From Bowmanella pacifica (GTDB lineage Bacteria > Pseudomonadota > Gammaproteobacteria > Enterobacterales > Alteromonadaceae), in assembly GCF_014645355.1 (NCBI RefSeq), contig NZ_BMLS01000009.1, positions 1-64,000 on the forward strand: a stretch of DNA of 64,000 nt. The letters run 5' to 3'. Within the stretch, counting starts at the first letter, position 1; every line of letters starts with the position of its first letter. Under the pieces are notes generated by a model, which was not told where the DNA came from, ran no database searches, and was given only the letters and a program-made list of their open reading frames with translations. Below are positions 8,001-15,823 of the stretch, in pieces. The translations under genes and the position numbers were made by a program.

Positions 8001-8729
8001 CTATGACGAGGAAGCAACTTCAGCACTTTGAGTTGCATCCTTTCGCCCAATAGTTCCTCGGTGTTTATGGGGCTCGATATGTCTAAGCCAATATACATTT
8101 GTATTGCTGAACTGATTTAAGTCGGTGACTTCAGTATCGATTTGTAAAAAGTCATTTGCGATTAAGAAAGACAAAGCAGGTTTAATATCATTTCGTTGTA
8201 CAGCAGCGTATTTGGTGATTTTTTCATACCCGAGCTTAGTGCATCCAATCTGACTATCTCTAAATGCAACAACGACTAAATAAATCTTAAGAGCGTTTAA
8301 TTCAACTTTGCTTCTTAACTTGAATGACTCAAAAACTTTTACCTTTGAAAGTTTTTTGTCATATAGCCCTTTAGCTGGCAACTTACCCCATCTTGCTCCA
8401 TCGGCAAGACCTATTATTGTGAAGATATTAGGCCTCTTATTACTACTCACCTTTATGAGTGAAAGGCTCTCAAGAACTCTTATACCATTAGAGACCTTCG
8501 TTCTACTTATGCCCAACAATTCTGTAAGCTTATCGTAAGACATTTGGGTATCACCCAACCGCCCATTCGCTAAACTATCTTTATCGCTAGCATGATGAGA
8601 CAAAACTATAAGTAACATAAGGGCAGCAATGTAGTCTGACTTGGCGTCTCCACTCCATTTCATTTTATGCAGCGGAGAATCCTCAAAATCTAAAAACCTA
8701 ACGCTGGGTATTTTTGTCCATTCAAGCAT
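8001..8729 (-). CDS. Tandem winged-helix DNA-binding-like protein
   Basis: Unrecognised protein of 242 residues. It has two similar helix-turn-helix-like stretches: MSYDKLTELLGISRTKVSNG with the following wing (about residues 68-105), and LGYEKITKYAAVQRNDIKPA with its wing (about 160-200). Both are followed by a leucine-rich helix and a short beta segment, as in duplicated winged-helix folds such as replication initiators or MarR/DnaD-like regulators. The tail (after about residue 215) is polar and Ser-rich. The ATG at 8729 has GGAG 8 nt upstream and overlaps the stop of the preceding 51-codon gene as TAATG, so the two are one operon. It could be an element-encoded regulator or replication protein; I cannot choose. 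Confidence 0.7.
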   Translation of the reverse strand: MLEWTKIPSVRFLDFEDSPLHKMKWSGDAKSDYIAALMLLIVLSHHASDKDSLANGRLGDTQMSYDKLTELLGISRTKVSNGIRVLESLSLIKVSSNKRPNIFTIIGLADGARWGKLPAKGLYDKKLSKVKVFESFKLRSKVELNALKIYLVVVAFRDSQIGCTKLGYEKITKYAAVQRNDIKPALSFLIANDFLQIDTEVTDLNQFSNTNVYWLRHIEPHKHRGTIGRKDATQSAEVASSS

Positions 8730-8884
8730 TACTTACTCTCCTTAGCTTTGGCTGGTTCCAATACTTTTACCACTATTCGCAATGCACAAAACACTACTAC
8801 CAACGACAAACCGACAATTAGTAGCGCAAGATGCTCCGTCGGTAGACTCAATATTGATTTGAATAAACTAGTTAACTCACTCAT
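8729..8884 (-). CDS. 51-residue single-pass membrane protein
   Basis: Short gene with ATG at 8884 and AGGAA 6 nt upstream. The product is a polar N-terminus (about 17 residues), one strongly hydrophobic segment (about residues 19-35, HLALLIVGLSLVVVFCAL) and a short Lys-rich tail (EPAKAKESK). The stop is shared with the start of the winged-helix gene (TAATG), which is strong evidence that it is translated. The size and topology resemble small toxin-like or anchor peptides, but there is no match I recognise. Confidence 0.65.
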   Translation of the reverse strand: MSELTSLFKSILSLPTEHLALLIVGLSLVVVFCALRIVVKVLEPAKAKESK

Positions 8885-9189
8885 CAGCTGTTCCTAATAC
8901 TATTGATTAGGCTCTTTTTTAACGAAGTTTCAATATTGTATCTAGAAACAGTATGCCGAAGAAAGGATTGCTTTATTGATTTAAACCATATTATTCAATG
9001 ATTTGAGTATGAAAAAATAGTCCATGAAATAATCCATTAGAGTCCATAGATAGGTGGCTGTAGTCTACTGTCCTTTGAGGTGGGGAGATTATTTATCCTA
9101 AGGTCCGCTTAACGTACGCAGCCGCCAGACCTCAAAACTCGAACGGAGGCATTTGGCACAAGAGGGTTGCTCATGCAGCCCTTTTGCTC
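8885..9189. other. Intergenic region inside the island
   Basis: About 305 bp without a convincing gene. The left half is AT-rich and must hold the minus-strand promoter of the 51-aa/winged-helix operon. The right half contains GGTCCGC near 9100, reminiscent of the island motif but with different spacing, and a hairpin downstream of the recombinase pseudogene. Confidence 0.4.
9163..9182 (-). terminator. Possible terminator of the recombinase pseudogene
   Basis: AGGGTTGC (9163-9170), loop TCAT, GCAGCCCT (9175-9182): an 8-bp stem with one mismatch immediately downstream of the pseudogene stop. The minus-strand tail (CTTGTG) is poor in T, so this is a weak call. Confidence 0.35.
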
Positions 9190-9801
9190 TTAGACTTCAA
9201 TGGATTCTGAAATCTCTAATGCATCGTCTACTTCAATTCCAAGATACCGCACTGTGCTTTCCAGCTTCTTGTGGCCCAGCAAGAGCTGGATGACTCTAAG
9301 ATTCCTAGTCTTCTTGTAGATTAGATAAGGTTTGGTTCTCCTCATTGAGTGGGTGCTGTATAGCGATGCATCAAGCCACAGCTTCTGAATCCAACCATGG
9401 AAAATACGACTGTATTGCCGGGTTGAGATGTGTTCCGAGTCAGTAATCCTGGGCTTAAACAAGTAATCCGAGCCTAACAAGTTTGCTTTCTTTATCCATG
9501 CGGAAAGGGACTCTCTAGTTCCTTGCGTGATTTCGAACTGCACTGGACAGCCTGTTTTCTGTTGTACAACGTGAGTACGGGTTAATATTGAGCGCCCGCA
9601 AGCAACATCTGACACCTTAAGTTTGACCAAATCTCAGCCTCTGAGCTTGCTATCAAGACCAAGATAAAAGAGGGCTAAATCCCGTGTCTTACCTTCCAGT
9701 TCTAGCCTGATACGGATACCCTAAATATGAGATATCTGAAGTGGCTTTTTCTGTCCGATGATGCGATCTTTGTTCCAGGGTACTACTTGTTGAACAGCCA
9801 T
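9190..9801 (-). pseudogene. Solo tyrosine recombinase, disrupted by two nonsense codons
   Basis: A 203-codon frame runs from ATG 9801 (AGGAG 7 nt upstream) to 9190. It encodes a short phage-integrase-family protein without an N-terminal DNA-binding arm (start MAVQQVVPWNKDRIIGQKKP). All catalytic residues can be found: Arg in DSKLRG, Lys in QQKTG, HSMRR (His-x-x-Arg), LLGHKK (His) and VRYLG (Tyr). The frame is broken by TAG at codon 27 (9721-9723) and TGA at codon 56 (9634-9636), with no frameshift. From memory, intact relatives have Trp (TGG) and Cys at these positions, consistent with single-base changes. The open 146-codon piece after the second stop (from TTG 9630) lacks the first catalytic Arg. 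It probably once mobilised this or a related element. Confidence 0.8.
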
Positions 9802-9958
9802 GATTAATCTCCTGTTGTTCGGAGAGTTAAGTATGGCGGCTCAGATGAACGAATAGCGGACATTGGACTTTTTAACCTTGCAAGGTAATGTAGCTTGTAA
9901 GATAGCCGACTTTGCATGGCCGGTATAATTCGCTATTACGTGTAAGGCATAGGGAACT

Positions 9959-10486
9959 ATGGAGCAACTCAAGAGTCTTGAAGAACTGACCAAAATGGAC
10001 GAAAAGCACCGTCTTCTTGGTGCTGTTTGCGGCAGCGTTCCTAGCCTAGAAAAAATGCACGATTTATTATCGCAAGAGCATCTAAACCGCGAAGTTCCTG
10101 ATGAGGTTAAAGGGCAATTCAATGTCGCAAGAAACATGGCACTTTATAGCTACTATTTCTATGCGCTAGCGCCGGAAGTGCATTTGAAAACCTATACAGT
10201 GATAGAGCACGCTCTAAAGCTCAAAGCGAAGCCTGAAAATCGTATGATGTTGGGCAAACTGCTCCGCATGGCGCTTCAGAATGGTTGGATTTCTGATGCG
10301 GGGTTCCGCCACATTGAGAATCCGTCACCAGACAACGAGTGGTGCAGAGCGATGCTCAAGGGTATTCCTGATCTTAGAAATTCTCAAGCTCACGGTTCAT
10401 CGATGTTGGTGGGAGACTGCATTCAACACATCGCAGTCTGTGCGGACTTTATTAATCAACTCTTTCCTGAAGGTGAGAGCACGTAA
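9959..10486 (+). CDS. HEPN-motif protein 2 (putative RNase-like toxin)
   Basis: Protein of 175 residues, largely helical. It has R140-N-S-Q-A-H145 (RNxxxH) followed by GSSML near the C-terminus, the arrangement of a HEPN active site. An N-terminal charged region (about 1-50) precedes aromatic-rich helices (ALYSYYFYAL). It has no obvious similarity to HEPN protein 1 outside the motif, so the two are not a recent duplication. AGGGA sits close to the ATG. The DUF2971 gene follows 72 bp later on the same strand and is probably co-transcribed. The pairing suggests a toxin or defence module, but no antitoxin fold is visible. Confidence 0.6.
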   Translation: MEQLKSLEELTKMDEKHRLLGAVCGSVPSLEKMHDLLSQEHLNREVPDEVKGQFNVARNMALYSYYFYALAPEVHLKTYTVIEHALKLKAKPENRMMLGKLLRMALQNGWISDAGFRHIENPSPDNEWCRAMLKGIPDLRNSQAHGSSMLVGDCIQHIAVCADFINQLFPEGEST

Positions 10487-10558
10487 TAAGGCGTGGAGGG
10501 CAGACGTTCCTGACGGGCTGCCGCTTCGCTATGCGTTAAAAGTATTAAGGAAGGTGTA

Positions 10559-11383
10559 GTGCTTTTCAAATATCTGCCAGTTGACCGCCTAGATGTTATT
10601 GAAAACCTTAAGATAAGGTTTTCACCTTTAAGATCTCTAAATGACCCGTTTGAAGCTTACCCTCTAGTAAATATCAGTGAAGATATTAATCCTGTAATTA
10701 ATCAAACGCTTAGAGAGTTTGATGAGTGTTGGGCTAGAGCACCGGAAAGTGAAAAAACAAAGGAAAATCGGAATCTTTACGAGGAGATGAAAGAAGATTT
10801 CCTGAATAATGCTCAAGATATCTCTAATCCACACAAACTTGGTCTTGCCCTGACAGATTTTTTGAAACACCTTGGGGTATTATCATTGTCTAGAACGAAT
10901 TCGAGTCTGTTAATGTGGTCACATTACGCTTCATGCAATAAAGGCTATGTTATTGGTTTTGATGAACATCATGAATTTTTCCATAGACGGGATTTAAAAG
11001 GGGACATAGTTAGACCATTACCTGTAATTTACACAACTGCACGTTCAAGTGTTAATGACAGTCACTATGCCTACCGTCAGAAACTATTTGGGGAGAAACC
11101 AATCGAATGGTCATATGAAGAGGAAGAGAGACTATTTCTGAATCACATCGACAGTCGCTTTGCTACATCTAAAGATGAATACGGAATGGATGTTATCCTG
11201 ACCGACATCCCCAAAGACGTTATATCAAGTGTTTACTTAGGGAGTAATTCATCCAGAGATACTAAATATCGAGTTTGGGAAGCATTAAGGCAAAATCATA
11301 TTCAGGCCGCGGTGTATCAAGCGGGCATATCCCGAACAGAATATAAGGTTGAGTTTGAAAAAATTGAGCAAGAATGCTTATAA
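10559..11383 (+). CDS. DUF2971 family protein
   Basis: Protein of 274 residues. The start LFKYLPVDRLDVIENLKIRF, then SPLRSLNDPFE, then LSLSRTNSSLLMWSHYA and KGYVIGFDE are the characteristic conserved strings of DUF2971. The biochemical function of the family is unknown. I recall members in accessory and defence-rich regions, which fits this location, but that is association only. The start is GTG at 10559 with an AAGGAAGG site just upstream. Sequence composition is AT-rich like the rest of the island. The right inverted repeat begins 16 bp after the stop, so this is the last gene of the element. Confidence 0.8.
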   Translation: MLFKYLPVDRLDVIENLKIRFSPLRSLNDPFEAYPLVNISEDINPVINQTLREFDECWARAPESEKTKENRNLYEEMKEDFLNNAQDISNPHKLGLALTDFLKHLGVLSLSRTNSSLLMWSHYASCNKGYVIGFDEHHEFFHRRDLKGDIVRPLPVIYTTARSSVNDSHYAYRQKLFGEKPIEWSYEEEERLFLNHIDSRFATSKDEYGMDVILTDIPKDVISSVYLGSNSSRDTKYRVWEALRQNHIQAAVYQAGISRTEYKVEFEKIEQECL

Positions 11384-11398
11384 AAAAGAGTTACTGAA

Positions 11399-11463
11399 TG
11401 TCCGTTATTGGCACAAAGCAGACTGTCAGGTTTGGTGAAGCTCTAAAATGAAAAGTGTCAGAT
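11399..11463 (-). repeat. Right terminal inverted repeat of the island
   Basis: On the minus strand: ATCTGACACTT (11463-11453), 21 nt, ACCTGACAGTC (11431-11421), 14 nt, AACGGACA (11406-11399). It is the mirror image of 7059-7123. It ends 20 bp before the stop of dusC. Confidence 0.65.
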
Positions 11464-11483
11464 AGAGTTTTGGTTAATCCAGT

Positions 11484-12425
11484 TTAAGGCTGCTGTAACG
11501 CCTCAACAATCTGCTCAGAAGACTGCATGGCACGGATCTGGGCAAACAACGCATCAGCCTCAACATACTGACGTTTCAGGTATCCCAGCCACTGTTTTAT
11601 CCTATTGGGGTAATACTTGCCTTTATCACCATAAATTTCATAACCGGAGTAACGGGTCAACAGCTGGCGCACCTCCTCCCAACTCATGGGGCCGCTTTGC
11701 TGCTTGATCACGGCCGCCAGGTTAGGCAAGGATAACGCTCCCCTTCCCAGCATAATAGCTTGGCATTGTGACTGCTGCTGACAAAGCACCGCATCCTCTG
11801 CCGACCAGATTTCGCCATTAGCGACTAAAGGGATCTTCACATGCTGTTTGATTCTGGCAATCCAATCCCAGTAGGCCGGTGGGTTATAGCCTTCCACCTT
11901 AGTACGGGCGTGAATAGTAATCAGACTTGCTCCGGCGGCTTCCAGAGCCAGGGCATTATCAATGGCTAGACTCTTATCTTCAAAGCCCAGACGCATTTTG
12001 GCGGTGACAGGCTGTGTCGGGGGAACTGCTTGTCTGACGGCATGAACGATGTTGTACAGGCTGTCGGTTTCCTTCAGCAATACCGCCCCCCCTTTACTTT
12101 TATTGACGGTTTTGGCCGGACAGCCAAAATTCAAATCAATACCTGGCGAACCCAGTTCCACCGCGCGAGCCGCATTGTCAGCCAGGCAACCAGGATCCTG
12201 TCCCAGCAATTGCACCCTGACAGGCACCCCGGCCAAGGTTTTACCGCCAGTATGTAATTCCGGACACAGACGATAAAACACCCGCGGCGGTAACAACTGG
12301 TCTACCACTCTGATAAATTCGGTCACGCACAGATCAAAGCCGCCCACACGAGTCAGCATGTCGCGCATCAGATGATCAACCACACCTTCCATAGGGGCCA
12401 GGGCAATATGCATTTCTTTTGTCAT
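11484..12425 (-). CDS. dusC: tRNA-dihydrouridine(16) synthase DusC
   Basis: Flavin enzyme that reduces uridine to dihydrouridine in tRNA; the DusC branch acts at position 16. It has 313 residues. The N-terminus (IALAPMEGVVDHLMRDMLTRV) and VTEFIRVVDQLLPPRVF are typical of DusC rather than DusA or DusB. The catalytic Cys102 is in NFGCPAKTVN; RLGFEDKS, HARTKVEGY, NGEIWS and IMLGRGAL are the FMN/tRNA-binding segments. ATG 12425 is used; a shorter start at 12413 (MHIALAPMEG) matches the E. coli protein better and cannot be excluded. The mobile island lies directly downstream of its 3' end. Confidence 0.95.
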   Translation of the reverse strand: MTKEMHIALAPMEGVVDHLMRDMLTRVGGFDLCVTEFIRVVDQLLPPRVFYRLCPELHTGGKTLAGVPVRVQLLGQDPGCLADNAARAVELGSPGIDLNFGCPAKTVNKSKGGAVLLKETDSLYNIVHAVRQAVPPTQPVTAKMRLGFEDKSLAIDNALALEAAGASLITIHARTKVEGYNPPAYWDWIARIKQHVKIPLVANGEIWSAEDAVLCQQQSQCQAIMLGRGALSLPNLAAVIKQQSGPMSWEEVRQLLTRYSGYEIYGDKGKYYPNRIKQWLGYLKRQYVEADALFAQIRAMQSSEQIVEALQQP

Positions 12426-12530
12426 GATTTAGGGGTAGTCTTTTGTCTGTGTTACCAGGAGCGAACGGCAGTACGATAGGGCCGCGCAGTTTAGCAGATT
12501 CCTTAATATTGTAATCAGTAAATCCATTCT

Positions 12531-13205
12531 ATGAACTTAATTGATACCCTTGCCCTGCTCTGGTTCCTGAGCATCTGGATTGGCTACACCTTGTTTGCCA
12601 AACGCAAAGCCAAGCATACCTCTTGTTTAGCCAGTGAAATGCGAGCCAAGCGGACGCGTTGGATGACGGAAATGTTGGTCAGGGAAAACCGTGTTGCCGA
12701 TGTATCAATTATCTCGACACTGGAACGCAACATTACCTTTTTTGCCTCCAGTTGCCTGCTGATCCTGGCCGGCTTGCTGACAGCCACCGCATCGGTGGAA
12801 GAAATCAATGCCATGATCCACCAGTTAAGTCTGTCGGAACAGTCAAACCAGCAAATTCAAATAAAATTACTGTTGTTGGTGGGGATCTTTGTCTTTGCGT
12901 TCTTTCAGTTTACCTGGTCGTTGCGCCAGTATGGTTTCGGCGGGGTGCTAATAGGTGCCGCCCCAAATGGCAATAAGATGAGCGAAGAAGAGCTGAACCT
13001 ATACGCAAATCGCACCGCCAAGGTAATTGATCAAGCAGCTCACTCCTTTAACTACGGATTGCGCGCCACCTATTTTTCCTTATCTACCCTACCCTGGTTT
13101 ATCGATCCCAGGTTATTTATGCTGACGGCCGTCATTACCATGTTGATCATGTATCAGCGAGAATTTCACTCTAAGGTATTAAAAGCCTTAAAGGACTGTC
13201 ACTGA
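12531..13205 (+). CDS. DUF599 family membrane protein
   Basis: Inner-membrane protein of 224 residues with four hydrophobic segments (about 5-22, 70-88, 112-130 and 188-210). The conserved DUF599 pieces are a short cytosolic stretch RWMTEMLVRENRVADVSII, then a second segment with ITFFASSCLLILAGLL. The function of the family is not known. It is divergent from dusC and convergent with a small membrane-protein gene 20 bp away. No strong ribosome site is seen before the ATG. Confidence 0.8.
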   Translation: MNLIDTLALLWFLSIWIGYTLFAKRKAKHTSCLASEMRAKRTRWMTEMLVRENRVADVSIISTLERNITFFASSCLLILAGLLTATASVEEINAMIHQLSLSEQSNQQIQIKLLLLVGIFVFAFFQFTWSLRQYGFGGVLIGAAPNGNKMSEEELNLYANRTAKVIDQAAHSFNYGLRATYFSLSTLPWFIDPRLFMLTAVITMLIMYQREFHSKVLKALKDCH

Positions 13206-13225
13206 ATTTTACACTAAAAGCCACA

Positions 13226-13600
13226 CTACCAACGCCTGATACGGCTGGCAAAATAACTCAGCATGGAGACCAAACCACCGATAACAAAGGCCTGTAGCGG
13301 AGCCAGTACAAATACCTGTGGTAATGTTCCGCTTATAGAAGGGTTTACACCTGCGACCAAAAACCAATCAATATGGACATATAACAGGCTAATGCTGGCC
13401 CCAAACAAAAAGCCGTTGGCCGCAGCATAGGCGCCAGGAAATCCGTGAGCACGTAGATACTTTAGCCATGCAAAGGCCAAAACCAAAGGAGAAATAACCC
13501 ATGGAAACAACAGGTTAACTAAAACCCCTTGAACGATAAAACAACATATAGCCACCAATACAATCCAGATATTGGCCGCTTTTTTATTCCACTTAAGCAT
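13226..13600 (-). CDS. Small polytopic membrane protein, unknown
   Basis: About 124 residues from ATG 13600 (a GTG at 13639 would add 13). There are four hydrophobic segments in a compact layout: about 11-30, 33-48, 60-75 and 95-115. No motif is recognised. The ATG has only GGGG 8 nt upstream, so the start is uncertain. It is convergent with the DUF599 gene. Confidence 0.6.
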   Translation of the reverse strand: MLKWNKKAANIWIVLVAICCFIVQGVLVNLLFPWVISPLVLAFAWLKYLRAHGFPGAYAAANGFLFGASISLLYVHIDWFLVAGVNPSISGTLPQVFVLAPLQAFVIGGLVSMLSYFASRIRRW

Positions 13601-13653
13601 GTTTTCAGCCCCGACAGCGAGTTGACCCACCTTGTTCACCCACCCAGTGCAAT

Positions 13654-13791
13654 TTGTCCAAAGCTAAATTGCAGCAAGAATTGAACCAACTCACATGGGA
13701 TCTACGTAAGCAAGTAGAAAATCAGCCTCGACCTAAGCCAATACGTGCCCCCAAGGGCTTTTTAGCAAGAAGTAACGAGTCAACAAAATGA
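13654..13791 (+). pseudogene. Small open frame, probably a gene remnant (45 codons)
   Basis: A frame from TTG 13654 to TGA 13789-13791 encodes a protein-like, charged helix (AKLQQELNQLTWDLRKQVE) followed by a Pro/Arg-rich segment and APKGFLARSNESTK. No ribosome site precedes it. The composition looks like a real C-terminal tail rather than random sequence, so it may be the remnant of a gene lost between the membrane protein and lolE, or a small gene with an unseen start. Confidence 0.3.
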
Positions 13792-13865
13792 CAGCATGCA
13801 ACGGCGGCGACCCCAGCCAAGGTCGTCACAGTTGCCATTTAGATACAATTTGAGAGGGATTGTCG

Positions 13866-15116
13866 CTAGTGTCCAAGCACCTTGGCAGGTTCAATACGAG
13901 CCGCCTTAACCGCAGGATATAAAGTAGCAGCGCTACTCAGCCCAAGGGCGATGGCAGCAGTAACCAGCACATCAAAGAGATGGATTTGTGAGGGTAAGAA
14001 ATCAATAAAATAAATATCACCAGACAACAAGGTGATGCCGGTCAGGCTTTCCAAACCACTGGCCAAAGCAGATAATTTCCACGCCAGCACTAAACCACTG
14101 AATACACCAAATGCGGTACCAATTAAGCCATTGAACAAGCCTTGTAGCATAAATGCACTAACAATCAGGCTATCCCTGGCCCCCATGGTCTTTAGCATCG
14201 CAATTTCCCGGCGCTTTTCGTTTACCGCCATCACCAATGTCGACACTATGTTGAAGCAGGCCACGGCAATCAACAAGGTCAGCACCAGATACACTACCGC
14301 ACGCACAAGTTTAATGTCCTGATACAAGTGTCCATGGGTGCGGGTCCAGTCGGAAATATACACATACTGTTCAAACCCCATCCCCAGTTCGCGCATTAAA
14401 AACGGCGCGCGAAACGGATCTGCAAACCCAAACTCCAAACCCTGAGCGCCGGACGTTACGCCAAGAATGGACGACGCCTTGCTAAGATGAATCAGTGCCA
14501 GATGATTATCCACCAACTCACCGCCAATACCGGCCGCCCCCACCACATCAAACCATACCGATTTGGGAGGTCTGAAATGTTGACTGTCGCCTTGCTGCGG
14601 CATCAATAACTGCACTTTTTGTCCGACCTCGACGCCGAGCTTTTTCATAATACCGCGGCCAAGCAATATGCCATTGGGCTGTTGCTCAAACGCCTGCCAT
14701 TGCTCGGGCGCCGTCATTAAATGAATGCGTGTCGATGGGGTAAATCTGGTGTCAATACCTGTAACTTGTACCGCATTCATCTTCCCTGCACTTTGCAACA
14801 TCGCGGCCATCTGAGTAACAGGGGCAACATAACGCACATTAGGGTCTGCCTGAAAACGTTGAACTTGCTGCTGCCAGTCATTGATCCCTTCCGGCGTTAC
14901 TGCGGTCAGTTCACCATGCGGCAACACCGCCAGTAACCTGTCTTTGAGCTCACGTTCAAAGCCATTCATTACCGACAGCAATAAGATCATCACGCAGCAT
15001 CCCAGGGCAATGCCCAGGGTAGATGAAGCCGAGATAAAAGAGGTAAAGCCGCTTTGTCCGCGACTGCGGCGAAACCGCCAGGCTAACTGACTGCTTAAGC
15101 GCCAGCCAGTGCTCAT
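13866..15116 (-). CDS. lolE: Lipoprotein-releasing system permease LolE
   Basis: Inner-membrane subunit of LolCDE, which extracts outer-membrane lipoproteins from the inner membrane and hands them to LolA. It has 416 residues with one N-terminal membrane segment (about 27-50, after [20 protein letters not shown]), a large periplasmic domain (about 55-270) and three C-terminal segments (about 275-300, 320-345 and 375-400). [15 protein letters not shown] is the coupling helix that contacts LolD, and [12 protein letters not shown] is the typical end. It overlaps lolD by 4 bp and is the last gene of lolC-lolD-lolE. The C/E assignment rests on gene order and the N-terminus. Confidence 0.93.
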   Translation of the reverse strand: MSTGWRLSSQLAWRFRRSRGQSGFTSFISASSTLGIALGCCVMILLLSVMNGFERELKDRLLAVLPHGELTAVTPEGINDWQQQVQRFQADPNVRYVAPVTQMAAMLQSAGKMNAVQVTGIDTRFTPSTRIHLMTAPEQWQAFEQQPNGILLGRGIMKKLGVEVGQKVQLLMPQQGDSQHFRPPKSVWFDVVGAAGIGGELVDNHLALIHLSKASSILGVTSGAQGLEFGFADPFRAPFLMRELGMGFEQYVYISDWTRTHGHLYQDIKLVRAVVYLVLTLLIAVACFNIVSTLVMAVNEKRREIAMLKTMGARDSLIVSAFMLQGLFNGLIGTAFGVFSGLVLAWKLSALASGLESLTGITLLSGDIYFIDFLPSQIHLFDVLVTAAIALGLSSAATLYPAVKAARIEPAKVLGH

Positions 15117-15793
15117 AACACCGACTCCAACTTGCCGTTATGCAGACTTAAGGTTCGATCCAAACGTTCTGCCAGGTGCAGATCATGAGTCACTACTACA
15201 AAGCTGGTACCTAAATCACGGGTAAGTTCGCGCAGCAACATATAAATAGATTCAGCCGTTTTATTATCCAGATTGCCGGTAGGTTCGTCGGCTAACACTA
15301 GCTTAGGCTGATTAACCAAGGCACGGGCAATCGCCACCCGTTGACGCTCACCGCCGGACAATTGCGCCGGCTTGTGCTGTGCACGCGAACTTAAGCCGAC
15401 CCGCTCCAACATTTGCAATGCCCTGGTTTTGGCTTGTTGCTGGGGAAGCCCACCAATAAGCAGCGGCATGGCAACGTTTTCCAGCGCAGAAAACTCGGGC
15501 AGCAAATGGTGAAACTGATACACAAACCCCAGACTTTGATTGCGAAATGCAGCCTGACGCTTTGCACTGAAACTAAATATGTCCTGCCCGTCAAACAACA
15601 CCTTACCCGAGGTAGGCGTGTCTAACGCACCCAGCAAATGCAATAAGGTGCTCTTGCCGGATCCCGAGCTCCCGACTATGGCCAGTTGCTCAGCCATACC
15701 CACGTCAAAGCTGACATCTTCCAGCACGCTGACGGGCTGTGGCCCTTCGTCATATTCTTTGGTCAGTTGCAGGCAACTTAACAACGACTTCAT
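15113..15793 (-). CDS. lolD: Lipoprotein-releasing system ATPase LolD
   Basis: ATPase that powers LolCE. It has 226 residues with Walker A (GSSGSGKS), Q-loop [18 protein letters not shown] (the LolD-type version), signature LSGGERQR, Walker [13 protein letters not shown] and switch His in VVTHD. It is the middle gene of the operon, 30 bp after lolC and overlapping lolE by 4 bp. Confidence 0.96.
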   Translation of the reverse strand: MKSLLSCLQLTKEYDEGPQPVSVLEDVSFDVGMAEQLAIVGSSGSGKSTLLHLLGALDTPTSGKVLFDGQDIFSFSAKRQAAFRNQSLGFVYQFHHLLPEFSALENVAMPLLIGGLPQQQAKTRALQMLERVGLSSRAQHKPAQLSGGERQRVAIARALVNQPKLVLADEPTGNLDNKTAESIYMLLRELTRDLGTSFVVVTHDLHLAERLDRTLSLHNGKLESVL

Positions 15794-15823
15794 ATTGTTC
15801 CTTTGATTTCTGACAAGGCCAGA

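Larger units (their letters stand above)
7059..11463. mobile_element. Cryptic 4.4-kb element bounded by 65-bp inverted repeats
   Basis: The island lies between the amidohydrolase operon and dusC. Its two ends carry matching blocks in inverted orientation with identical spacing: ATCTGACACTT, 21 nt, ACCTGACAGTC, 14 nt, AACGGACA. By my count about 44 of 65 positions agree; the three blocks are perfect and the spacers nearly random, as expected of spaced protein-binding sites at transposon ends. The island is visibly more AT-rich than its flanks. It carries two HEPN-motif genes, DUF2971, a small membrane protein with a winged-helix gene, and a broken tyrosine recombinase. No transposase is present and I find no clear target-site duplication, so it is either non-autonomous or an old insertion. 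That it is a mobile element is an inference. Confidence 0.55.

Noticed and set aside
9634-9636. In-frame TGA as selenocysteine in the recombinase
   Set aside because: A second, different stop (TAG) breaks the same frame and no SECIS-like hairpin follows; a pseudogene is simpler.
10487-10558. Possible integron attC site between HEPN gene 2 and the DUF2971 gene
   Set aside because: There is a GGCAG/CTGCC pairing and a GCGTTAAAAG end, but no proper left core (RYYYAAC) and the right end does not match GTTRRRY. It is not good enough to call a cassette site.
13802-13827. Terminator after lolE (GGCGACC/GGTCGTC)
   Set aside because: Weak stem and no T-run on the minus strand.
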